From Promicromonospora umidemergens (GTDB lineage Bacteria > Actinomycetota > Actinomycetes > Actinomycetales > Cellulomonadaceae), in contig NZ_JAMTCT010000008.1 in NCBI RefSeq assembly GCF_024171995.1, forward strand, positions 124,001 through 188,000: DNA of 64,000 bases, in the 5' to 3' direction. The position numbers and the translations under genes are program-made. Shown in pieces: positions 6,639-15,629 of this stretch; position 1 is the stretch's first letter; every line of letters starts with the position of its first letter. Under the pieces are notes generated by a model. The model saw only the letters and a program-made list of their open reading frames with translations. It was not told the DNA's origin and did not search any database.

Positions 6639-9600
6639 GTGTTGAGTTACGTGGGTGTCGACGGACCCAAGGCGTTGCACGAGGGCGTCGTCGGCCAGGC
6701 GTCCCGCCTGCTCGACTTCTTGTCCGCGGTGGCGCGGGAGGTAGGGCCGGAGCCGGTCCGTGACGTCAACCATCAGGAGTTCTTGGTTTGGCCGACCGAG
6801 GTCCCGACCCATCGCGCGGTGCGGCTCGGGCCGAGCGACACCCGGCCCTCGTGGCTCGAGGTGAGCCGCCTACCTGAACCCGAGTCAGTGACGATCCCCG
6901 ACGAGCTCAGCGGACTCATTGTTCAGAAGTCGATGCAGTCTCCTGACCAGGAGCCTGAGTTGTCGGCTGCCGGGGTCGAGGCGTTCGTCGACGAGAGGCT
7001 GCCGCTTCCTCTTGACGAGCTCCGCGGTGTCCAGCCCGACGCTATCGAGCAGACGGAGGACCCTGATCGCGCCGTCGACGATGAGCCTCGCGCGGTTTGG
7101 GAGGCGGAGCGAGCGGGACTTCGCGAAGAGATCCAGACGCACTTCACCCGGTGGAGGGAGACGACCTGGCAGGTGTGGGCCGACCGCACCCGGCCAGCGA
7201 TCGCTGCCCGGAAGCTGTACGGCCGGCTCTATGAGCTGCACCTGCGAGCAGAACGGGAGACGGCGACGTACGAGGTCGTCTGGGGCCACTGCGTGATGAG
7301 GTGTACCAGGGAGGGGAAGTCCATCGTCGCCCCGATGTTCGTCGCGCCGATGACGGTCGAGGTGAATCCCGATGACGCGTCGATCCGAGTTGCTCCTGAG
7401 AAGCCTGCGGAGCTCGAGCTCGACACCATCGAAGGTATCTGGTTCGACGGGCTCGAGGCCCTCTCCGCGCTCCGCACCCGGTTGACGAGCGAGCCTCCGG
7501 ACCTGTGGGACGCTGACCAGCGGCTTGCGGTGCGACGACAGATCGTAGCGCCGCTCGGCCTGGAGGCGAGGCTTGCGGAAGACGAGGGCCGTGGTGCCAG
7601 TGTGTCGGCACCTGTTCTTGACGACGGGTGGACGCTCTACCTGCGCAAGCGCCCGATGCGCCAGGAACGCTTCTATGACGAGCTCGCGGAGAAGCTTCGC
7701 GACGAGGAGTTCCTGCCTGAGGCGCTGGCTTCGGTCGTTGCGGACAAGGATGTTCTGGACTCTGCGCTTGCTTCGATCGGGCAGACCGTGGGAAGTGACG
7801 ACGGCACGGCCAACCGCCTCCTGATGCCGCTCCCGGCAAACGATGACCAGGAGCGAATCGCGCGGCAGCTGGCTCGTTCCCGCGGCGTTACGGTGCAGGG
7901 TCCCCCTGGGACAGGCAAGTCGCACACGATCGTCAATCTCGTCTCTCATCTGGTGGCGCAGGGCAAGCGGGTGCTGGTGACGGCACAGAACGACCAGGCA
8001 CTGACGGTGCTGCGCGACAAGATCCCTGCGGAGCTGCGGGACCTGTCGATCGCAGTCCTCGGCTCGACACCAGCCGCGATGGAGGAGCTGCGGAGCTCGG
8101 CACAGTCGATGCAGGACTCGATCTCGTCCCTCGACCTGGCGAAGGAGGAACGGCGTATCAAGGAGCTGGGCGGGAGGATCGACGAGCTCCGGGACAGCCT
8201 TCGCCGGACAGATCTCGACCTGGTTGAGGCCCTCCGCAGTGAGCAGCGGGAACTGGACCTGCCTGCAGGCCCGGCCCGTGCCAAGGAGGTCGCGGAATGG
8301 CTGGCCAAGGACCGGCACCTGGATGTCATCGGCGACGCAGTACCCGTGGGAAGCGAGTTTCCTGTGGGTGTCGATGAGATGACAGAGCTCCGCGAGTCGG
8401 TGCGGAGCATCACCGTGGAAGACGCGACGAGTGCACTGCTGGATCTGCCCGATGTGGACTGGCTACCGACTGCGGCTGACCTGGGCACGGGGTTCGACCG
8501 GCTCGACCGGCTCCGTGATGAGGTGACAGCCTTGGAGTCCGGGGGTCTCCAGGTGGAAGGAGTCGACGGGCTCGACCGGGACACATGCCGTGCCCTCGCC
8601 GACGAGGCTCTGGACTCGGCGCGCACGCTCGACGCGCTCAACGGTCACTGGGAGAACCAGCTCGCCGCTGAGATCCTCAGCAACGGCCCGGTGGCCGACT
8701 TCACGATCCAGCAGAACGCGACTGTTCTGGCCAAGCTGGGCGAGGGACGTTCGATACAGGTGCGCCTCGCCGGCCACGAGATCATCGTCCCCGATGGGGA
8801 CCCCGCCGTTCAGGTCGCGCTGCTGCAGACCTGGCGGGAGCGGCTCGATGCTGGCAAGAGGGGACTTCCACCATTCGGTGCCCGCGAGCTCAAGACACTC
8901 GCGGAAGCCACGCGATTCGACGGGTTCCCGGTCTCGTCCGTCGCTCAGGTCGATCTTGTCGCCTGGGCGATCCAGCTCCGGTCGGTCCTACGGGGGGTCC
9001 GCCTGCTCATGGTTCAGGCGTACCAGCCCTCAGGGATCCCGGTGCCTGACGACGGGCCAGGCTTCATCTTCGCAGCGCAGAAGCTGGCCGACCGCGTTGG
9101 CAAGGTGCACCGCTGGTGGTCCGAGACATACCCCGACCTCACGCGGCGCTTCCGGCCGCTGGTCACCTTCTCCGATCCCGCCCGAGACGCGGCCTCCCTG
9201 CGGCGTGCGGGCGAGCTGCTCGGCGGTGCGGCGGCACGTATCGAAGAGCGAGTCCTGAGCAGCGAGCTCGACAGACTCGGCGCACGGCTCAAGGGGTGCG
9301 TGGCGACGGAGCACGCCTCGCCCTTGTGGGCAGCACTCCTTTCCGCTCTCGAGCTGCACTCGGCGCAGAGCTGGAGCCAGGCGACAGAGGAGACCCGCCG
9401 GCTCGCGGCCGTCCGGGGCCGTGTGAACTACCGGGAACGGCTCGTGGAGAAGATCGCTGAGGCGGGTGCTCCGCGGTGGGTGCGCTTGGTCGTGGATTCC
9501 CGTGCTGATCACGACGTGACGGGCGACCTCGACGACCTGCCGCGGGCTTGGCAGCGTGCTGCGGCACGGACGTGGCTCACCCAGCTGCACGGCGAGAGCG

Positions 9601-11831
9601 ATGTTGCGGTCCTGATGGAGCGTACGCACGAGCAGTCCAAGGAACTGCAGCGGACCGTTGTCGACCTGGCGAGCCGTTCGGCGCGGGTTGGGCTCAAGAA
9701 GAACATCAAAGACCGCCAGCGTCGTGCTCTCGACATGTGGCTCACAGCCATCAAGCGCATCGGCAAGGGAACCGGAAAGAACGCGGTTCGGTACCAGGCG
9801 CAAGCACGCGAGGCGCTACCCGCGGCGATGGGCGCAGTACCCGTCTGGATCATGCCGATCTATCGGGTCCTGGAGAACTTCGATCCCCGTGTCTCGGACC
9901 TGTTCGACGTCGTCGTGGTCGATGAGTCATCGCAGTGCGACCTGCTCACGCTCGGAGTGCTTGCCCTGGGGGAGAAGTCCGTCGTCGTTGGTGACGACAA
10001 GCAGACGTCGCCACAGGCGGTCGGCATCAACACCGACCGGATTGCAGCGCTCCAGGAGCAGCACATCGGCGATCTTCCCGGTCGGCGCCTGCTGACCATG
10101 GATGAGTCCCTGTACTCGATCTCCGGCCGGGCCTTCCCGTCCACGATCCTGCTCCGTGAGCACTTCCGGTGTGTGCCCGAGATCATCGCTTTCTCCAACA
10201 CGTTCTATGACGGCAAGATCCTTCCGCTCCGAGAGGTGACACAGCCGCAGATCGGTCGCGCGCTCAACGCCGTGCACGTCCAGGACGGCGCCTCCGTCAA
10301 ACAGGGATCTCACCGCGTGAACGTGCGCGAGGCCCAGACGTTGGTGGACAAGGTCGCCGAGTGCGCGGCGAACCCCGCCTATGACGGGCTGACCTTCGGC
10401 GTGGTGACTCTTATGAGCGGCCCACAGGCGAAGATCATCGAGGACTTGCTGGTCAAACGGCTCGGCATCAGCGAGTACGAGAAGCGCCGACTTCGGGTCG
10501 GTAACCCGCCGGTCTTCCAGGGAGACGAGCGCAGCGTTGTCTTCATCTCCGTGGTTGCCGACGACAACTCTTTCGCTGCGACCCGGACGATGCACGCGCA
10601 GTGGGTCAACGTCGCGGCGTCGCGCGCCCAGGACCAGATCTGGCTCTTCCACACAGTGGACCCGAGCACTCTGAACGCCGCTGACTACCGTAGGCAGCTC
10701 ATCGAGCATGTCCGCGACCACGGTGACCGTCCGGAGGCAACCGACCTCTTCGCGCTGACCGACTCCAAGTTCGAGCGCGACGTCCTCAAGCAGATGCTCG
10801 ACCACAGTTACGACGTGACCCCACAACACAAGGTCGGTAGCTACCGGATCGACTTCGTCGTCAACGTCGCGCCAGGGGAACGGCTGGCCATCGAGTGTGA
10901 TGGCGACTCGTTCCACGGGCCCGACCAGTGGGATGCCGACGTGCGTCGACAGCGTGTGCTCGAACGCATCGGGTGGAGCTTCTGGCGTATCCGGGCCTCG
11001 AGGTACTACCTCGACCCCGTCGAGGCGATGGAGCCATTGTGGGAACGCCTGGAGCACATGCGGGCCCGCGCCGCTGAGGCAGAGAAGGTACGGGCTCGGC
11101 AGGCCGAGATCGAGGACGAACGCCGGCTCCGGCGGCTTCGTGTCGCGACGGTGCGACGTGAGCAAGCCGCTCCGACGAGTACCCCAGCAGCCTCGACGGA
11201 AGCAGCGGTCGCCGGCACGCTAGACCTGGACGAAACAGTTGCTCCGGAGTCGCGTACCCGGGTCCTGTCGGCCACCAGGCCATCGCGTGAGCCTGGGCAG
11301 CAACTCGTCCCCTCGCCTCGACGAGAGACTCCAGGCACGCTCGAGTGGTCCACGATGACTGACCCCTCCGCGATCCGAGCCTGGGCACGGGCACAAGGGT
11401 TCAGCATTTCGGACCGAGGCAGAATCTCCGCCGAGGTGACCGCGGCGTTCCAGAAGATGCAGCGTGCCCTTTCGGACGCCGTGGGCACTCCTGGCACGGT
11501 GCCATCGGCATCACCAGCGAGCGAGCAGTTGCGCGAGATCTCGGTAAGCGAGATCAGTTCCGACAGGCTGGCCGAGGTCTCCTTGTACGGCGACCAGTAC
11601 GTTCTTGACCACCTCGGGGACATCGTCTCGCGCCGTGACGGCCGCAGCCTGAGCGATGCCGTTGGTCCGCGTCAGGCCGCGCGGGTTCGTGACGCGATGC
11701 GGGCCGTCCGTCCGCACGGCGGCAGGTTCAAGGTCGGCCGCGATGGCGTGATGGTGACGGCGGTTGGGAACACGCCGACCTATGTCACCACCGTCACCGC
11801 GGACGAGTGGTTTCCGGGAACTATCGGCTGA
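6639..11831 (+). CDS. Giant SF1 helicase with Vsr/DUF559-like nuclease and Lsr2-like DNA-binding domain
   Basis: This 1730-residue protein begins with about 400 unassigned residues. The SF1 helicase follows: Walker A GPPGTGKS at 421-428, a coiled-coil-rich insert, Walker B VVVVDESSQ around Asp1095-Glu1096, GDDKQTSPQ from 1118, LREHFRCVPEIIAFSN, and the arginine motif WVNVAASRAQDQIW. Residues about 1378-1470 form a Vsr/DUF559-type nuclease (RIDFVVN with Asp1405, AIECDGDSFHG with Glu1419, Asp1421 and His1426). Residues about 1575-1612 (AIRAWARAQGFSISDRGRIS) match the Lsr2 C-terminal DNA-binding domain. An unassigned ~100-residue tail follows. It resembles single-protein helicase-Vsr defence systems such as Hhe. 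The GTG at 6639 is very close to the GAGGGG site; the GTG at 6651 is an alternative start. Confidence 0.8.
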   Translation: MLSYVGVDGPKALHEGVVGQASRLLDFLSAVAREVGPEPVRDVNHQEFLVWPTEVPTHRAVRLGPSDTRPSWLEVSRLPEPESVTIPDELSGLIVQKSMQSPDQEPELSAAGVEAFVDERLPLPLDELRGVQPDAIEQTEDPDRAVDDEPRAVWEAERAGLREEIQTHFTRWRETTWQVWADRTRPAIAARKLYGRLYELHLRAERETATYEVVWGHCVMRCTREGKSIVAPMFVAPMTVEVNPDDASIRVAPEKPAELELDTIEGIWFDGLEALSALRTRLTSEPPDLWDADQRLAVRRQIVAPLGLEARLAEDEGRGASVSAPVLDDGWTLYLRKRPMRQERFYDELAEKLRDEEFLPEALASVVADKDVLDSALASIGQTVGSDDGTANRLLMPLPANDDQERIARQLARSRGVTVQGPPGTGKSHTIVNLVSHLVAQGKRVLVTAQNDQALTVLRDKIPAELRDLSIAVLGSTPAAMEELRSSAQSMQDSISSLDLAKEERRIKELGGRIDELRDSLRRTDLDLVEALRSEQRELDLPAGPARAKEVAEWLAKDRHLDVIGDAVPVGSEFPVGVDEMTELRESVRSITVEDATSALLDLPDVDWLPTAADLGTGFDRLDRLRDEVTALESGGLQVEGVDGLDRDTCRALADEALDSARTLDALNGHWENQLAAEILSNGPVADFTIQQNATVLAKLGEGRSIQVRLAGHEIIVPDGDPAVQVALLQTWRERLDAGKRGLPPFGARELKTLAEATRFDGFPVSSVAQVDLVAWAIQLRSVLRGVRLLMVQAYQPSGIPVPDDGPGFIFAAQKLADRVGKVHRWWSETYPDLTRRFRPLVTFSDPARDAASLRRAGELLGGAAARIEERVLSSELDRLGARLKGCVATEHASPLWAALLSALELHSAQSWSQATEETRRLAAVRGRVNYRERLVEKIAEAGAPRWVRLVVDSRADHDVTGDLDDLPRAWQRAAARTWLTQLHGESDVAVLMERTHEQSKELQRTVVDLASRSARVGLKKNIKDRQRRALDMWLTAIKRIGKGTGKNAVRYQAQAREALPAAMGAVPVWIMPIYRVLENFDPRVSDLFDVVVVDESSQCDLLTLGVLALGEKSVVVGDDKQTSPQAVGINTDRIAALQEQHIGDLPGRRLLTMDESLYSISGRAFPSTILLREHFRCVPEIIAFSNTFYDGKILPLREVTQPQIGRALNAVHVQDGASVKQGSHRVNVREAQTLVDKVAECAANPAYDGLTFGVVTLMSGPQAKIIEDLLVKRLGISEYEKRRLRVGNPPVFQGDERSVVFISVVADDNSFAATRTMHAQWVNVAASRAQDQIWLFHTVDPSTLNAADYRRQLIEHVRDHGDRPEATDLFALTDSKFERDVLKQMLDHSYDVTPQHKVGSYRIDFVVNVAPGERLAIECDGDSFHGPDQWDADVRRQRVLERIGWSFWRIRASRYYLDPVEAMEPLWERLEHMRARAAEAEKVRARQAEIEDERRLRRLRVATVRREQAAPTSTPAASTEAAVAGTLDLDETVAPESRTRVLSATRPSREPGQQLVPSPRRETPGTLEWSTMTDPSAIRAWARAQGFSISDRGRISAEVTAAFQKMQRALSDAVGTPGTVPSASPASEQLREISVSEISSDRLAEVSLYGDQYVLDHLGDIVSRRDGRSLSDAVGPRQAARVRDAMRAVRPHGGRFKVGRDGVMVTAVGNTPTYVTTVTADEWFPGTIG

Positions 11832-11902
11832 ACAGTCGAGCGGGCGCCACCATCGAAGAACTGGTCGACGTGATGCTCCGTACCAGGTAGGTGACGAAAC
11901 TG

Positions 11903-12997
11903 TCAGGTTTGGGTCCGCCAGCGCCGTAGCAAGTCTTCCTCGACGTCGTGCCGCAGGCGTTCGAGGTCCAGAGAGCCATCGGGCGTCCGCAGACCGCCAC
12001 GGGCGAGCGTCTCGCAGACCCCGATCCACACAGTGCCGATGACGGTGATCACTGCAGGTTCGATGATGACGTCGGCGAAAGTCCCGGCACCCCCGCTGCT
12101 GGGCGCTTCGGACGCCTTTCGGGTAACGGACCAGGCGGTGCGTGCGAGGCGCACCACAGTGCCGGCCGCCTCCTGCGCTTCCCCGGACTCGACCCGATAG
12201 ATGGCGGCAACCTCCGAGATGAGCTTCTCAAGCAGTTCGTCAGAGTTCTTGGTGCTGAATGCCTCGCCCGCGGCCTTGAGCACGGCCATTCCGGCATTCC
12301 TGCGCCGAGCCCAGGACTGTCGGCCGACTGACTTGGCGACCGCCCGATCGATCGCGCTGCGTACTGCAGGAGCGGCGGCTTCGAGCATCGCTTCGTAGAG
12401 AGCGTCGAGGCCATGTGCAGACTCACCGGTCTCGACGTCGTCGACGGCCACAACGGCATGTGCTCGTCCGGCATGGACAGGCAGCTGGAGGGACTCAAGG
12501 TACGCCGCCATCTCGAAGGCAGACCTGGTGAGTCGGCCGTCGTGTCCCAGCGGAGCCCGGGTGAGTACCAGCAGCACGGGCAGGCCGAGCGCTGACACCT
12601 TGCGGATCAGGCCCTCTTCCGCGGGGTGGAGGCGCGCGTCGATGGCGTGAACGCAGTAGAGCGCCATGTGGATCTGCTCGTTCAGGTCTCCCGAGGTGTG
12701 GCTCTTGATGCGGTCCCGGAGGTCGTGGACCAGCTCGCTCGACCTCGTTCCGAGCTCGCTCCCCGGGGCGTCGTAGACGCCCAGCGGCTTGCCTGGAACA
12801 GCGTGGAGGGTGAGCCTCTCGGTGACCGGACGCCCGATGCCTGTTCGCGCGAGGTCCACGTCGAAGAGCGCATTGACCAGCGTCGACTTGCCTGCGCCGG
12901 TGCGGCCGAGCAGGAGGACGTTGAAGCGCTCGGCGCGCTGAGCTTCGGCGGTGTAGGCGGCGCCGCGATCGAGGGGCGAGTCATCGGTCGGCGGCAA
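11903..12997 (-). CDS. P-loop GTPase, second of a paralogous pair, 364 residues
   Basis: The GTPase domain fills the first ~170 residues: G1 GRTGAGKST at about 31-39, switch region RTGIGRPVTE, and G3 DAPG. The G4 position reads LVLTRAPLG instead of N/TKxD, so the guanine-specificity Asp is missing. The C-terminal part has one modest hydrophobic stretch (VITVIGTVWIGVCETLA) that aligns with the end of its upstream paralogue, which has a much longer membrane region. The start overlaps the end of that gene by 17 bases, so the two are translationally coupled and may act as a heteromer. The location between the helicase and Wadjet suggests a defence or membrane-remodelling role; the exact function is unknown. 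Confidence 0.75.
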   Translation of the reverse strand: MPPTDDSPLDRGAAYTAEAQRAERFNVLLLGRTGAGKSTLVNALFDVDLARTGIGRPVTERLTLHAVPGKPLGVYDAPGSELGTRSSELVHDLRDRIKSHTSGDLNEQIHMALYCVHAIDARLHPAEEGLIRKVSALGLPVLLVLTRAPLGHDGRLTRSAFEMAAYLESLQLPVHAGRAHAVVAVDDVETGESAHGLDALYEAMLEAAAPAVRSAIDRAVAKSVGRQSWARRRNAGMAVLKAAGEAFSTKNSDELLEKLISEVAAIYRVESGEAQEAAGTVVRLARTAWSVTRKASEAPSSGGAGTFADVIIEPAVITVIGTVWIGVCETLARGGLRTPDGSLDLERLRHDVEEDLLRRWRTQT

Positions 12998-14162
12998 CTG
13001 TGCCTCCGTCTCTTGTGTCGGGAACCGGTGTGCCGTCTTTCTGTGCCTTGCGGAACGCGTACCGAAATTCGTCCCGGAACAGCTTTCCGATCGCTTCGTC
13101 GTCGAGCTCGCCGTTGTCGGACCGGAACCGCCCCAGCGCCACCGCCTCGCAGACCGCGATCCAGGCCAGACCGACGGCTGAGACGAGCGCGAAGATGAGT
13201 GCGCCGTTCACCACGCCCGCTACCGCGCCGACGACCGGCAGTACCTTCAGGAGCGCGCCGATCGCAACGCGCCCGCTGGCTGCACCAAGGACGACACCGG
13301 CGACGCTGGCGACCACTCTGCGGCTGAAGCGAAGCTTGTAGTGTGCGGAGAGGCTCGCGATCATGCCGGTCAGTGCCGTAGACAGACCCGCGATATCGAC
13401 CAGCGGGACCGGGATGGCCACCAAGCCGGCCGATGCAGTGGCCGCAGCGGTGACGATGCCCAGTGCTGTGGGGCGGAGCCGGCGCAGGCGGGTCTTGACA
13501 CTCGAGGTGTCGTTGATCGTCCTGTCGAAGGCGGCTTGCCACTCGTCGCTCAGGTGGTCCCAGGTGACGTCATAGAGACGGTCCAGACCGTGCTTCTTCT
13601 GGCCCGTCTCCTCGTCCTGGAGCGCGTGCAGCGGTACGGCCTTTCCACCCGCTACCGGCAGGCCCACGTCGTCCAGGAACCCGACGAACTCTGCTGCTCG
13701 TGTGACCAGTCCACCGCTCAGAGACTGGCGTGCCTTGGTGACGACGAGTACCACCGGGAGGCGATCAGCGAGATGGCTGATGATCTCCTGCTCGCCCTCG
13801 GTGAGCCGTCCAGGTTCGGCGGGGACGCAGTACCAGCAGGCCTGGATCGTTCGTTCGCGTCGCTCCTTGAGTACGTCGTCGATCTCGCCGATCAGCTGGG
13901 CGACGGACCTACCGAGCTCGAGTCCCTTCGTGTCATAGATGCCGAGACCGGCCTCTGGGAACTCGTGGTATTCGACGTGCTCGGTGACTGGTTTGCCGGT
14001 GCCGGTCCTCGCGACGTCGACGCCGAACATCGCGTTGATGAGGGTGCTCTTGCCGGCACCGGTCTGGCCGAAGACGGCAATGTCCAGACGGGGTTGGGCG
14101 CGAGCGGCGCGTTCAAAGGCGTCGTCGAGGTTCTCGTCCTCTGGCGAAGCGGTCGCTGCCAT
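12981..14162 (-). CDS. P-loop GTPase with DUF697-like membrane tail, first of a pair, 393 residues
   Basis: The ATG at 14162 is chosen because CGGAG lies six bases upstream; an in-frame ATG at 14198 has no ribosome site. G1 is GQTGAGKST, followed by ARTGTGKPVTEH, G3 DTKG and a G4-like VVTKARQS in which the usual Asp of NKxD is absent. Residues about 240-350 are strongly hydrophobic (TALGIVTAAATASAGLVAIP, later GVVNGALIFALVSAVGLAWI) and resemble the DUF697/YcjF-type membrane region. This predicts a membrane-associated GTPase. The next gene is a shorter paralogue overlapping it by 17 bases. Bacterial dynamin-like and Era-like membrane GTPases are alternatives. Gene order after Wadjet places it inside the defence island. 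Confidence 0.75.
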   Translation of the reverse strand: MAATASPEDENLDDAFERAARAQPRLDIAVFGQTGAGKSTLINAMFGVDVARTGTGKPVTEHVEYHEFPEAGLGIYDTKGLELGRSVAQLIGEIDDVLKERRERTIQACWYCVPAEPGRLTEGEQEIISHLADRLPVVLVVTKARQSLSGGLVTRAAEFVGFLDDVGLPVAGGKAVPLHALQDEETGQKKHGLDRLYDVTWDHLSDEWQAAFDRTINDTSSVKTRLRRLRPTALGIVTAAATASAGLVAIPVPLVDIAGLSTALTGMIASLSAHYKLRFSRRVVASVAGVVLGAASGRVAIGALLKVLPVVGAVAGVVNGALIFALVSAVGLAWIAVCEAVALGRFRSDNGELDDEAIGKLFRDEFRYAFRKAQKDGTPVPDTRDGGTVAADR

Positions 14163-14405
14163 CGGAACTCCGATCTGGTTGGAGGGTCCAGGATGCATGA
14201 AGGAGGTGCCTCCGGAAGGCGGTGGGGCGCGAGCCCGGGGGTGATCTTGCTGCTCAAGAGCGTGCCACGAGCGTGCGCCACGGCCAGTCAGGGAGACGAT
14301 AACGCTGGTTCCCAGCGCTGCGGTTGCTCGGGCCGACTCCGCCCCAGCCCGCGAGCTTCACCTTCTGCTTCTACCTCGGCATGACTATCGTTTGGTAGGC
14401 ACAAT

Positions 14406-15629
14406 TCAGGGTGACGGGTCGATGCGACCAGGACCGCTTGCGGACAGGTCACCCCGGAGCACCTCCCAAACCGTCTCCTCCAACACCGCCACACCCCGCT
14501 CGACCATCGCCGGCGCAAGCTCGTCGTCCCACGGCGCGGGAGTCACTCGCCCAACAGGCGCACCGTGGTCGCCGACATGAGCTCGGTACTCCAGCGCGTC
14601 CATCCGCCACGGCAGCGCACCGGTCTCCGCCATGACATGCCCTGCGATGCGCACCCCCTCACCGTCGAGGTCCCCGTGGTAGCGCAGCTCGTTCCCTGCC
14701 TCAGCCAGGCCGTTCAGCAGCCGCATCCCCGCCGTGCTCGGCCAGCCCGACGTGCACACCATCGGCGGAACCAGCGGCCCAAAGGCCGTCACCGCGAGCC
14801 AGAGGACCGCCGGGTTCTCAACGATCCGCACGATCCCAGCTCGAGGGAGAGTCGGAGCCCCCTCCTGCAGATCGGCCAGGGTCAGGCTGACGGCCCGGCC
14901 GTCGGCGTGGCCAAGATGGCACATCCGATCAGCGGCAGCGTCCCCGACAGCGGCGAACCCCGCGACGAGCACCGTCGAGGACAGCACGTCGTCGGCCACA
15001 CCGACGGACTGCCACAGGGCGCGCCGTTCCGCGGCGCGCTGGGGCCGCCCGACCTCGCGTTCGATGGCGACCGCGCCGAGCACCAGCGTGGCCACCGGGG
15101 AACCGGGATCGAGCGCGTGGGTGTCGTTGAGTGTGCGCCCGGCCAGCACGGGCAGCGGCTCACCGGTGCTCGGCAGCGCGTCGAGCACGGTCAGCGCCCG
15201 TTCCAGGTTGGTCCGCTGCGTGTCGACCGACCCCCGCACCCCGCCGGCCTCGACGTCGCGGGCCCATCGGGCCAGATCCCGGGAGCGGACGACGGGGTGG
15301 CTACCCAGCCATTCCCACAGGGCGGTACGGGCGTCAGCCTCTTGCGCGCGGTCGGCGACCCGGTCGCCGATCGGTCCGTACCTGTGGATCAACGCTTCGC
15401 GCAGGGGTGCCCCGGACAGCCGCTCGACCGCGGCGGCCACGTCCTCGAGGCGCACCTTGGCTCCTGCGGACGGCAGGCTCGCCAGCCCCAGCAGGTCGGC
15501 TATCGCGTCCTGTTGTGCGCGGTCCAGCTGCCCGAGCCGTACCGACGTGACCGGCTTACCGGTGGAGAGCCGCCGGTGGCACTCCCGGAGCAGGCTGTCG
15601 AGCCCCGCGTCCCACCCGTCGGCCGTCAC
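14406..15629 (-). CDS. jetD: Wadjet JetD, TIGR02679/DUF2399-type Toprim nuclease
   Basis: JetD is the nuclease subunit of Wadjet, which cleaves closed circular DNA after loop extrusion by JetABC. The protein (407 residues) carries the Toprim features near its C-terminus: a Glu in IVRIVENPAVLW and the acidic motif YHGDLDGEGVRIAGHV, with TSGWPSTAGMRLLNGLAEAG between. The N-terminal half is a variable arm domain. The GTG start at 15629 overlaps the jetC stop as GTGA, which rules out the longer upstream reading. It is the last gene of a four-gene minus-strand operon. All signature residues I can judge are present, so the system should be functional. Confidence 0.88.
   Translation of the reverse strand: MTADGWDAGLDSLLRECHRRLSTGKPVTSVRLGQLDRAQQDAIADLLGLASLPSAGAKVRLEDVAAAVERLSGAPLREALIHRYGPIGDRVADRAQEADARTALWEWLGSHPVVRSRDLARWARDVEAGGVRGSVDTQRTNLERALTVLDALPSTGEPLPVLAGRTLNDTHALDPGSPVATLVLGAVAIEREVGRPQRAAERRALWQSVGVADDVLSSTVLVAGFAAVGDAAADRMCHLGHADGRAVSLTLADLQEGAPTLPRAGIVRIVENPAVLWLAVTAFGPLVPPMVCTSGWPSTAGMRLLNGLAEAGNELRYHGDLDGEGVRIAGHVMAETGALPWRMDALEYRAHVGDHGAPVGRVTPAPWDDELAPAMVERGVAVLEETVWEVLRGDLSASGPGRIDPSP

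Noticed and set aside
6885-8318. 477-residue open frame antisense to the helicase
   Set aside because: Arg/Leu-rich shadow of high-GC coding sequence; no domain and no start signal.
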